A stretch of DNA of 64,000 bases from Strongylocentrotus droebachiensis (lineage: Eukaryota; Echinodermata; Echinoidea; Camarodonta; Strongylocentrotidae): positions 186,001 through 250,000 of the forward strand of contig JAVYIG010002222.1 of assembly GCA_035222895.1 (NCBI GenBank). Direction: 5' to 3'. The position numbers and the translations under genes are program-made. The notes beneath the pieces are model-generated. The model saw only the letters and a list, made by a program, of their open reading frames with translations. It did not search any database and was not told the origin of the DNA. Shown here one piece after another: positions 34,535-45,510 of this stretch; the first letter of the stretch is position 1, and each line of letters starts with the position of its first letter.

Positions 34535-36442
34535 GGTGATGGGTGTTTGAGAGTTGTGTAGGGGGGGTTATCACACGTTCTTACTTCTTAGTGGTGAAAT
34601 CATCTAAACATAAACATTTGAAAAATTCAATTGAATTGACTGCAACTTCCTCTAGGTCAATAATTTAAAGGAAATCCTCTTTGCTCAATCCCTTGAGCAT
34701 TGATTTCTTCCTCTTCCAAATCCATATTTTGAAGTACTTACGCCAGTATAGGTTTTAACCCCTACCACCACTCCCTCATGGTATAAAACCAAACTTTGAG
34801 GGTCATTATGTTTAATTGGAGACATTCTTCATAATTAAAAAAAAATGAAATGCAGATTAAATTGTTGAAATCTGTATGATGATGAACTCATGTACATATA
34901 GTTTTGCCAGGATCAACATGTACAGAATTCCATTATATGGCATATATTGTTATGTTAAGCATTTTAGTTCTGATTCATGATTTTGAATTGGCAGTTGGCA
35001 CATAAGGGTAATTAATTGGCACACCCCAAGAAGTCTTTAAGATTAGAGCTACATGTATTCATTATATTGGCAATGACAGTACCTACCTCATTGCTGACAG
35101 CCAACAAATCAATGTACATCGCCCATTAACCGTGCAATATACACAGCAATATACAACTTTGTAGATAAGCTAATTTCAATAAGTATTATATTGTGTAAAT
35201 AATCTAGATGTACCCTATTTGCTTACATAAAATGTCAAATATATTCCTGTATGCGTTCCTTTAAAGGGACTTGATACCATTGTTCAGATAAGAGAAAAAT
35301 GGTGCTAAGGTGGTGACTGCAATGCTAGATGTATACAATTAAAGATAATCTGAAAGTTTGAGTGAAAACAGACCAATTGGGAAAAACTAATCAGATCGAT
35401 TCCTTAATTGTTCTCAAATTTATTTATTACAATTTAATTACATTTTAGGTGCATGGAAATAATCCCAAAGCAATGAATTGTCTCTACATACTATTCCAGA
35501 CATTTTAAGTGTTGAAAGGTTTTATGTCTTATTTTCATCGAAAAACGGTTGAGAAAATTCAAAAAAAGGTTGGGAGAATTTACTGTTAGAAGGTGTCACA
35601 CGTTGACACCTTCCAAGAAAGTCGTAAATATCCTTATGGTTTGAGAATTTGTTCAGGATTTGTTGCATGTTAGAGGGTTAGTACTATAGAAAGAATATGA
35701 TAAGTAACATTTCGTACAAAAAATACGCGGCAGTTTTTTCATCAACCTTCAACAATGTTACCGAGCCACTTTAAGAGCTTGACCTAATAGGGCGATTCGT
35801 TTTCTCCACATAGACGTATATAATTTATACGCTGTTGCTTTATAGAAGCTTACACATTGTACATGAATAATATTTGTAACAAGGGTGTTCAAAGTAGATT
35901 GTAAAATACTGTCTGTACAAAATGAGCTGGTACCAGGTGCTCTCCTTGGAAAGGAAATGCACTGAGTTTAATAGTCAGACAAACAGGTACCAAATTAACC
36001 TGGGGAATATTTACACGTGCAGGTAGTCATGTTATATAAAATGTCAAGTACTGAACAGTAAGAGTGTTTCAGTAAAAAGTCTAGAAGGAAAAAAAAATGC
36101 GTTTAATAACATTTGACCATTATTTTTTATTTCAGCTTCTCACTTAAGTCTTAATGGGAAATGATACCTTCATAGCAAAAAAAAAAGCTAAACAGAAAGA
36201 AGAAACATTCAGGGTTAGCAGAATGGTGAAACTCTGAGAGAAATCAGACAAAAAGTCACAAAGTTATGAATTTCTAAAAGCTGTACTTACTATACGTATG
36301 GGAATTTCAAATTGGTTGAATAGTTGATGTAAATGATATGTAGTGCAGACAATCTGTTTCTCCAACACATTGCTTTCAGAGTCGAAGCCGAATATAAAAG
36401 AAAGATAATGGTAAAGGTGTGAAATAATACACCCCCCCCCCC

Positions 36443-36478
<36 letters not shown>

Positions 36479-36669
36479 GATTGTGTATCGTTAGAGAACA
36501 GTCCGATCCCCACTATTTTATCTTCGCACATGCAAATACCATTCATAAAGATCATTTCTGTACAGGTCAATTAAATCACACACGTAGAGTCATTAAATTA
36601 CAGAGATTAGGGTCATGACTATATAAACTATTACACAATTACATCAATCTTCCTTTATAGTTGAGGGTA
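34535..36669. other. Upstream intergenic region of SLC26A11
   Basis: AT-rich, no gene recognised. A short perfect hairpin GAAGGTGTCA...TGACACCTTC lies at about 35591-35615, and a C-run/A-run lies near 36431-36475. Presumed to hold the SLC26A11 promoter next to 34534; no TATA box is evident. Confidence 0.5.
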
Positions 36670-36679
36670 GGTCCTGAAC

Positions 36680-37069
36680 CCCCCCCCCCCCCCCCACTCA
36701 GTGTTATTTAGGGTACGCATATGCTCGTACCCTCTTTTTGAAAGCACCCCCTATCTGAGGACTGCCAACATTTCCGAACCCCCCTTTCGCGGGCTTTTCG
36801 CGGGCTTTTCCTGCCTTGGAGACCCCCCTAAATCAGGAAAAATGCTCAATGTACCCCCCTAAATTCGGAATAATTTCTCAGGAGTCCAAAGAGATGAGAG
36901 AAAAAAAGAAAAACACCCCCTTTTTAAAGAAATCTCCGGGTGAAAAGTCAAATACACCCCTTTTTTTTTACAATTCTCGGGCCGGACTTTGTCGCACGAA
37001 AAATACCCCTTTACCGGACATTTTGGCAACACGCATGCGGTCATTCCGACCTCTGAGTGGGGGGCCGGG
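36680..37069. mobile_element. CCC-ended element, copy 2, TSD TCCTGAAC
   Basis: Bounded by TCCTGAAC (36672-36679, 37070-37077). The left end is a C-run then CACTCAGTG; the right end reversed reads CCCGGCCCCCCACTCAGAG. The inside matches copy 1 at 18729-19059 and is about 60 bp longer, including a CGCGGGCTTTTCGCGGGC duplication near 36788. The repeat supplies the open frames read here. Confidence 0.85.
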
Positions 37070-37077
37070 TCCTGAAC

Positions 37078-37911
37078 ACTTCATTATCTACTTTCTCTTT
37101 CCCAAGAGACATTAACAAAATGGCAGATGAAGATTATATAATAGTAATAATTCATCCAAACACTGGCCATTATTCTTTTCATATGGATGGTAAAATCAGA
37201 AAGACTTTGGCTTGCATAAAAAATGTTTGAATTGGTGGTAATTTGGGTTAATTTTGAGTTGGATGTATTCAAACCAAATAAAGAAAATTAGTGCTTGTCA
37301 TATTTATACACAGTGCCTTGTTTGAAGTAAACAAAAGGATAACTTCCCACAAAGCATTTTGCATAATATTATCATAGAAAAGATTTATTTACTTTAATAT
37401 AATTAAGAATTAATTTCCTTTCATGCATACGGCACTAAGCTTTAAAAAATAGGATGCTAAAGAGGGAAATTATGTTCTGGAAAGACTTGAAGGAATGGCT
37501 CAAGGTTAAAATATCGCTACCCGATCGCAGAAAATACACTTTTAATTTCCATCCATTCTAATACCTCCTCAATCTAAATAAAAACAAACACGTCTTACCT
37601 TACAATATATGTTGTCCTTTTCTGAATGATGTCGTTATAATAATCCCCACTGCAAAGTCTGGTTTAAGTTTGAAACATCTATTACAGTCACAAAAGGAGC
37701 CCGATCAATAGTTCATTTATCCCCGGCACTTATCGACTGTGTGTATGTATAGGCACCTGGTATAGAATCAGCGGCGCTTCTTCGTTGGTCTCAGCTTGCC
37801 AAGCCTGTTCTAACTTCTGTTGAGAATGGTACGCATTTAATCGTCTAGCCCCGTACATGAATACCACGGTGGCGCACTTGCTTGCCTTGCGGCATGCGAG
37901 AAGATGACAGG
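37078..37911. other. Intergenic, unassigned
   Basis: No gene or named repeat is recognised. Confidence 0.4.
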
Positions 37912-39862
37912 CAGTGGCGTACCTGGGGTACTCCGAGAGGGGGGGGGGGGGGGGGCAAGCGACCGAAACAAACAAAAAAGGCGATGCTAATTTTCACTTC
38001 TGGCGAGCGAGCGAGCAAAAAAAAATCTTTAAGTAACGTTTGGTATATAAACTGGTATTGTTGCAAGTTGGGGTGGGAACATTCACTTGTTAGCGACGTT
38101 AATTTCATTTTTTTGCAAACGAGTGTAGCGAGCAAGAAAAAAAAATCACTTCTTTTTTAATAATTGCCACTTAAACTTGGTTCAATTTTCCCATACAGGG
38201 CGCGGGAACAATATTGTGTGTAGGGTGATTTTATACCCATTTTAGCTAGCGAGCGAAAATACATCTTTCTCTCAATGAATTGCTATATAAAATTTGTTTC
38301 ATTGTACAGGTAGGGGGCGGGCACAATCGTGTTTAAGGCAATGTCAATCCCATTTTGGCGGGCAGGCAACCCCCTACATTTCTCTTTTTAATGATATTGT
38401 AGCAGGTTAGTGGTGGACACATAATTCCACGAGCGAAAAAAAAACACTTCTCTTTTATAGGGAAAATATGGTACATAAAACTTGGGTTCATTGTTCCATG
38501 TCAGGGAAGTGATTATTGAAAGCGGTGTTATTTCTATTTTGGCGAGCGAGCGTAGCGAGCGAGCAAAAAAAATCACTTCTCTTTTACAGGGAAAATATGG
38601 TATATAAACTTGGGTTCATTGTTCCATGCAGGGACGTGATTATTAAAAGCGGTGTTATTTCTATTTTGGCGAGCGAGCGTAGCGAACGAGCAAAATTTTT
38701 GTAATGATAATTGGTTCATAAATTTCAGATTTTTTTGTTGCAGGGCAGGGCTTGCACAATCATTTCTAAGGTGATGTTAATTCCGTTTTGGCGAGCACGA
38801 GCACACCAAAACTTCTTTGAATAACGTTTGGTACATAATTATTAACTAGTTGTTGCAGGTTGGGGCGGGCATGTTAGCGGTGTCAATTCCATTTTGGCGA
38901 GCGAGCATAGCGAGCAAGCAAAAAAAAATTCTCTTTTAATAGAAATTAATAAATAAACTTGTTTTTATTGGTGCAGGTCAGGATGGACGCAATCGCGTTT
39001 TACGCGATTCAATTCCTTTTTCGCGAGAGGGCGAAAAAACTCTTCCATTTTTAATGATATTGTTGCAGGTCAAGGGTGAGCACAATTGTTTCCAAAGCAA
39101 TGTCTATTCATTTCATTCGCGAGCGAGTGTAGCGAGCGAGAAAAATGAATTAGTCTCTTTTAGTAACATTTGGTACATAATTATATTGTGTGTTATTGTT
39201 GCCATGGTTGCAGGTCGGGGCCCGTCGGGGCAGGCACAATTGTATTCTAGGCAATACTAATCCTTTTCTTTTTTCAGGGGGACGAGCAAGTGAAAACATT
39301 TTATACAAAATAGGCTAGCAAGCAGTTCGCGCCAGCGAAGAGTTTCGAATTTGTTATATCACTTATATTTTCCTATTTTCATTTGTTTTAATTTTTCAGG
39401 ATGCGTTAAAAGTTTTCGAAGAATCTCAAAAGCAAAAGGAGTGAAGGGAGTTCGAGCGACCGAACTGGTCATGAGGGTACTTTTGCATTTTCAAAAGTAG
39501 AATTGAAGGATTTTGGTATAGGCCTACACTACATTTTCAGGAAAAAAACTGTACGTTTTCAAAATATCTGGGGTCAACTGCCCTCCCCCCCCTGGTGCGT
39601 ACGGCCATGGTCTTTTTTTTTTTTTAATTTCCCCATTTTTATTCCTTTCTTTTTCTTTTCCCTTTTTCTTCCTTTTCTCTTCTTCTTCCTTTTTTTCTTT
39701 CCTTTTTTTTCCTATTTTCTCTTTCTTTCCTTTTTTCTTCCCTTTTCCTTTTTTCTTTCCTTTCCTTTCTTTTCTTTTCTTTCCCCTTTTTCTTTTCCCC
39801 CCCTGGAGCCCGTCAGGGGGGGCACTCTGCCCCCCCCTGCCCCCCCCATAGGTACGCCAGTG
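37912..39862. mobile_element. hAT-like element, 1.95 kb, TSD ATGACAGG
   Basis: ATGACAGG lies on both sides (37904-37911, 39863-39870). Ends are CAGTGGCGTACCTGGGG and, reversed, CACTGGCGTACCTATGG. The inside is an array of about ten degenerate 127-bp units (about 38000-39300), each with a GCGAGCGAGCGTAGCGAGC word. There is then a CTTT-rich pyrimidine tract (39600-39800). No transposase. Confidence 0.88.
38000..39300. repeat. 127-bp tandem array inside the hAT-like element
   Basis: Best-preserved neighbours start GATTATTGAAAGCGGTG at 38511 and GATTATTAAAAGCGGTG at 38638. Units also share TTTGGTACATAA-like and TTGTTGCAGGTCGGGG-like words. They contain the GAGCG-TAGCGAGC palindrome. Short open frames here read the repeat. 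Confidence 0.85.
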
Positions 39863-39870
39863 ATGACAGG

Positions 39871-40240
39871 TGGTACAAAATGCGAAAAGCTGTGTAGCTG
39901 GTGCCACCGTAATTCAGGTGTATTTAATACCGGATCATGACTTGTTTGTGTGTGTATTTGTATTTTAATGTATTGAAAGTTAAAAACAGAAACATAAAAC
40001 AGGATCATGACTTGGCTGATACATTTTGTGAAACTGAATCAATGGTTTATTCGTGGAAAACATTTTAACAAACTATAATGAAAAAATAAAAAAAGAACAG
40101 GGCTTTCAGGGCCATTTCTCACGAGAATATGCTTTTCTTTTGGTTCTCTCCATTTTCTATACTGTATTTTGTAATGTAACGAGTCAAGCAATAAGGACGC
40201 AGGATTCATTTGTTTCCATTTGGTTCCATCTTTATTGATA
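39871..40240. other. Unassigned spacer
   Basis: Contains a short duplicated GGATCATGACTTG word (near 39931 and 40001). No gene is recognised. Confidence 0.4.
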
Positions 40241-40243
40241 CAT

Positions 40244-40875
40244 TCACTGGCGTACTGGTGGGGGGGGGGGGGGGGGCAAGCGCCCCCAATAAAATTAAAC
40301 CATGACTTATTTTCTCAATTTTTAACATCCTACCTCTACCAAACTACCTCTACCACCACCCTGCCTCTACTACCGTCCTACACCTAATACCATTCTACCT
40401 CTACCACCGTCCTACCTCTCCTAACTCGATCTACCCCACCCTACCCCTACCACCCCCACCAATCGACCTCTTTTACCACCCAACCACCACCGTACCTCTA
40501 CTACTATTCTACCTCTACCATCGCCCTACTTCTCCTAACTCTACCCCACACTACCCCTACCACCCCACCATTCTACCTCTACTACCATCCTACCTCTACC
40601 ACCAACCTACCTTTACTACCATCATATATCTACTACCCCTACCTTTGCTACCTCTCCTACCCCCTACCTCTACTGTCTCTCCTACTTCTCCTACTTCCTC
40701 CCTCTATCCCCACCTTTCCTCTACCACTATCCTACATCTTCTACTACCCTACCACCACTACCTTACTACCACCCTACCTCTACTTACACCCTACCTCTAA
40801 TACAATCTCACCACCTTCCCCACATCCACCACTACCCCACCTGCACCACCACTCCTCCCTCTATTACCATATCTA
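40244..40875. repeat. CACTGGCG terminus followed by a CTACC-rich array
   Basis: CACTGGCGTACTGG and a G-run (from about 40247) look like the left end of another hAT-like element. It is followed by a long low-complexity array of TACCTCTACCACC-like words (about 40325-40870). No matching right end was found. Confidence 0.65.
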
Positions 40876-41129
40876 GAACCATATGGCCTCTAGAGCCATT
40901 TCTTTTTTTGTCAGGGTAAATAATTGTTTTTCTCCATATTTTTCCCTCCAAAGGGATTTTATTGATTTGCATTTGATTAACAAATTAACAAAAATATATT
41001 CAAGGTAATTTACATTTATAACATAAATAAAATTGGCTTCTCAAGATACAAGTATTGTTGAACTGCTGAGTTAAACAGAAAACTAACAAATCTTCAATTA
41101 ATTAATTTCTGATATTCATGGAAAGAAAA

Positions 41130-42310
41130 AAAATACAGAAAAATATCATTTTATGTAAACAAATTCCTGTATTGAAACCATTTTCTTGTTAATTTATTAT
41201 TTCTACAATTCGAATTTGCAATATCCTTTTCGTTTTTGAAGTAATTTATAATCGAAACTCTAATATTATCAAAATCGGGCAAATGTTTCTTTATTTTGCA
41301 AGTATACACCATCTGTCGCACCACAATCAATATACAATTCAATGCATAATTATTTGAACCTCTTAAACCAAATAATTTATCTTGTAAAGAAAATGTTAAT
41401 TTATTTCCGGTTTCAGCATGAATCCAGTGCTCCAACCTATCCCCAGTATGTTAAATATGCGTACAATTACAAAGCAGATGTACAACTGTTTCAATCTGTT
41501 CATTACATAATGAACATTCTTTTCTTGGGACTAAATACATTTTAAACAGTAGATCGCTCGTATATAATATGCGTTGCAAAACTTTAAACTGAAACCATCG
41601 TAAGCCGGGACTAAATCCAATAGAACAATATGTTTCCCAACTCTTATCATTCAGGTCGAAAATGCATTTCCACTTAAGAAAACCTTTACATAGTCCTTTT
41701 CTTCTCTTTAATAAAATTGCATAGATATGTGAACAACCTTTAATACGTTTCATAACAAATGCCAATTTAATCTGGAAAAAGAGGTTGTGGCACCTTGTTA
41801 TAAATAGTACTATTGTTAAAACCTTGTCTAATTACATCGGATAATCCACGATTAAAAAGTAAATTTATTTGAATATTATACTTTTCTTGGAAATATTCCA
41901 GAGAGAAAATAATCACCATTTGTCTTTAAAATATCACTGACAAAACGAACTCCCTTTTTACACAATTTTATACTATATATTAAGCTATTGCCTATTTTAA
42001 TGTAATCTTTATTCCATAAGGGTTGGCAAGAAATGTTATCATAATGCATGAACAAGAGCGTACTATAGGCAATGAACATTTCTTTCCAAAAAAGGTTCTT
42101 TGTTTTACCTGCCAGTTCCCGAAAATAATTGTTTCCCATAAATAATTTTAAATTTTGCAGTTCAGGTAAGAAAGATTGCAAAAGACAGAGGATATTGCTA
42201 TCTATTGAGCCAATTACCAATCTCTTAATCCAGGAAATTGTTAATGATTGGCAATGTGTGTATATATTTATAATTTTAACCCCTCCGTCTGAATAACTTT
42301 GTGACATTTT
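41130..42310 (-). pseudogene. L1/Tx1-like LINE, C-terminal fragment of ORF2
   Basis: Three consecutive minus-strand pieces (42307-41876, 41765-41451, 41435-41151) read as the region after the reverse transcriptase of L1/Tx1-type elements. They include GGVKIINIYTHCQSLTISWI with KRL, an FWKEMFIAY block, FSPGLRWFQFKVLQRILYTS, and a Cys/His knuckle CSLCNEQIETVVHLLCNC. Only a couple of breaks separate the pieces. The RT domain itself is missing, so it is 5'-truncated or interrupted near 42310. Confidence 0.82.
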
Positions 42311-42329
42311 GATTTCTACTTATTTTATC

Positions 42330-43060
42330 AGGTTTCTCCCCCCATATTTAATGCTTAAAACTCCTGAGCTTCGGGGGTCTCGGCCCTCTGGACCTCACGC
42401 CAATTAGTGTCCTGCCAATGTCACAAATAAGCTATCAAAATATGTTCATCTGACCGTAATTAAATGCATAAAACCCCTAATTTTTTCGGGGCTCCAACCC
42501 CTCGACCCAACAAGGGGCCTTAAGGTGGGCCCCTGCATGCTTGTCTGACCGTTATACAATTCTTAAAACCCCTGAGCTTCTGGTGGCTCCGCCCCCTGGA
42601 CCCCACACCAATTAGTTACCTGCCGGTGTCACAAATAAGGTATAATTAATATGCTCATCTGACGTATTTAAATGCCTAAAGCCCTGAGCTTCCGGGGCTC
42701 TGCCCCCCCCCCCCGAACCCAACCAACGTACCTAAGGTGGGCCCCTGGATGCTCATCTGACCGTATTATATTGCCTAACACCCCTGAACCACCGGGGGCT
42801 CCGCCTCCTAGACCCCACGCCAATTCGTGACCTGCCAGTGTCACAAATAAGGTATGAGTATGCTCATCTGACCGTAATGTATTGCCCTAAACCCCTGAGC
42901 TTTCGGGGGCTCCGCCCCCTAGACCCCACGCCAATTCTTGACCTGCCAGTGTCACGAATAAGGTATCAAATTTACTCATCCGACGATAATTTGATGTCTA
43001 AAACCCCTGAGCTTCTTAGGGCTCCGCCCTGGGAAGAATTTTACCTCGGTTTCTTGGAGA
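42330..43060 (+). repeat. ~111-bp satellite-like array
   Basis: Units read ACCTGCCAGTGTCACAAATA, GCTCATCTGACCGTAAT, GCCTAAAACCCCTGAGCTTC, GGGGGCTCCGCCCCC and CCCCACGCCAATT. CCTGCCAGTG falls at 42831 and 42942 (111 bp). A variant unit includes CCTTAAGGTGGGCCCCTG. The family also occurs near 17395, at 55880-56275 and at 57480-58020. Confidence 0.85.
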
Positions 43061-43160
43061 TAGCCCCCCCCCCCCCCTGGTGCTCAAGGGAGGGGGGGGG
43101 GGGTGGTGCGATTTTTCAAATTTTCGAGGACCAAAAACAAAAATTAGTGCTCACTACCCC
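43061..43160. mobile_element. Repeat fragment with GTGCGATTTTTCAAATTTTC
   Basis: C-run, AGGG, G-run, then GTGCGATTTTTCAAATTTTC and TAGTGCTCACTACCCCC. The same words occur near 58602-58660, with the last one also near 60245. Confidence 0.6.
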
Positions 43161-43269
43161 CAAAACACCGTTATTGTTAATCTATGGAATTAAGTTACTA
43201 CATGAACATGCATGTACTACTGAAGATATCAATGTGTATCAGGGAATATATTTGAAATTTCATTAAATT

Positions 43270-45190
43270 TCTCTGTCAGTCAGTCAGTTGCTTTAGTTTC
43301 TTTTAATCTATCCCCTCCCTCCCATCATCTCACTAACTTCGCTCTCCATCTTTTTTCTATACTACCCTCTGATTTTCTGTTCTCTCCAATACATCTCCCT
43401 CCCCCTCTTTAAGTCTTCTTTACTCTCCTCTCTTTTATCTATTCTCCATTACTTCCTTTCCATCTTTACTTTTCTCCCCTTGATCCCCTCTCTTCTCTCT
43501 AAATTTGTCCATCTATTCGCCATTTCTTTCTTTCCAACTTGACTCCCCCCCCCCTTGAACCTTTTCCTTTCTCTCGATCTATCATACCCCTCTCTCTCAC
43601 ACATCACCCTCTATCCCCGTTTCTTCTCCCCCTTCTCTCTTTCTCTCTACTCTACCTCTCATCCATCTGTCTGTCTGTCTTTCTATCTCTTCTCTCTCCG
43701 TACACTTTATCTTTATCAATGTTTAACATGGAAACATTAATATAAAATATGCGTAGAGGAATGAACAGACTCAAATAATCAAGCATTTCACCTTGTCAGC
43801 TATTATAAACACATCTGTACATTTATCAGCATTGAACTGCATGGAACAAAATCATATTTGTTCTTGGAAATTTTTGATGAGACTAACAACAAAATTCATG
43901 TTTAATAAGATATATGTCAAATAGGAGCAAGAAATACAAATGAACTTTGAAGTGTGGAGTAATTTTGAACGAGGGACATTGTTTGAGCTACCAGTTTTGG
44001 AAACGCCCCCCTCTCAAAAAATGAAATCGAAGCTCTTATTTCCAATCATGTTTTGACTAATACGTGATGATACAAATTTTGCAAGGAAACATATATTTAG
44101 TAAAGTATATATCTATCCGGACCGAATAGATATTGCGCATGTGTTGCATAGTCCCATATACATCTTTCTGTGTACAGTGCTTGTAACTTTACCAAGACTG
44201 GGCCAAATTTCTTATCATTTTGATGATTCCAGAACTTTGCAGTACACACCAATACTTATATGCTAGATGATCAACCTTTTATGATCGATTCCACAACGTT
44301 TCTTTCACAATGCAATCGCATGACCAGAACTGGTCTTTACATTTAAATACATACTAGCAATTTGATGATGCCATTTTCTAAACAGTTTACTAGTAATGTG
44401 TAGTAGAAGTGGTCAAGGTAGAAAAATAAACAAAAATAGAAACTTGGCTGTTTGATGCACTTGCTCAGAGAATTTTATTTACCAAAGTAAATAACTGGGA
44501 GAGGTATCAATGTATACCATGTTTTTTTTTACAGTCCATACATACAAGCTGAATATAATTTTTCATTTTCAGGCACTTATTCTCTCTTTGTAAGCTGTAG
44601 GATTTTAACTGTACCCACTTTAGTTTAGGATGCTATATTATATCAAGCATAGTATATATTTATCTGGTTTTTCCAGTCAAGAATGATCACAACCACACCC
44701 CAAAAAAGGCTCTGTGAATAGATCAATCTACTACTACAACCTCAACCCCAAAACAAAACAAACAGATTTGTTAACATTCTCCCAACTCCAGTTTAATGCC
44801 ACAAACATCTGCAGCTGACCTGATGGGGTTATATATAAGGTGGTGTTATGTTGAAGTTTTGTCCCAGATATTACATATCATTGCAAGGTTAAATTTCTAT
44901 CCAAAAGATCTCTTGCATTCATATGAATAAAATTACATGATTTACATTTCCAAATGTGTTCAGATAATGTAATATTTCAACCCCTAACTCCTCAACAAAA
45001 CAAAGATAGTTTTTAAATGCATCTGAAGTTTTTGAGTTAAAATTTAAACTTAGTCTTTCGATGAGCTATTACATATCTTGATGAGATTCAGTTTTTATCC
45101 AAAGGATCTTTGATATTTCCACATATGTTCAGACGATAATAGTGCCCCAAAATAAAATAAAAGCTTTCTGATTTAACTCTCTATTTGCCC
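43270..45190. other. Intergenic, pyrimidine-rich then AT-rich
   Basis: 43290-43720 is TCTCTC/CTCCC-rich low complexity. From 43740 on there is unassigned AT-rich sequence downstream of PSMD10. Minus-strand AATAAA candidates exist (for example near 44474) but none can be assigned. Confidence 0.55.
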
Positions 45191-45432
45191 TATGGATTGC
45201 CACATTGTTTGGAGTATGTGTACCAATAAAGATTGTATGTTTCACAAACACATGTCAGATCAGCCCATTGTTTGTCTACCACAGCAGGCAAAGAGTTAAC
45301 ATCTCTCTCCAACAATGCATGAACAGCGAGATTTCTTTCCCCAAAAGGTGAACGCAATGCTTCATCGTCCTTTTTTACATCTCTGTCGTTCAACAGCAAG
45401 TTCACATTTTCAAAAATATCTGTTCTCATCAT
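45190..45432 (-). other. 80-codon open frame just past the PSMD10 stop
   Basis: Starts ten bases after the PSMD10 TAG and reads MMRTDIFENVNLLLNDRDVK onward, fairly hydrophilic, with no recognised domain. It lies in the expected 3' UTR. It may be a chance frame or the remains of a duplicated piece. Confidence 0.2.
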
Positions 45433-45441
45433 GAGATGGCG

Positions 45442-45510
45442 CTATTCTTTTAATCTCTGCAAAGACCTTGCTAAACCTGCCGGTGCCATGGCAAGGGGTG
45501 TCTTCTCCTC
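45442..45510 (-). CDS. PSMD10: PSMD10 exon 6 and stop
   Basis: Residues 200-221: EEKTPLAMAPAGLARSLQRL then KE and TAG. Acceptor TCTTTTTAG; several GAG repeats follow the AG. Confidence 0.94.
   Translation of the reverse strand, partial: EEKTPLAMAPAGLARSLQRLKE

Noticed and set aside
36859..37044. Cys-containing protein shared with 18831-19151
   Set aside because: The likeness is at DNA level because both are copies of the CCC-ended element. The frames are not preserved as coding sequence.
38000..39300. CRISPR-like array
   Set aside because: The 127-bp units are contiguous and degenerate with no distinct spacers. This is eukaryotic tandem DNA within a transposon.
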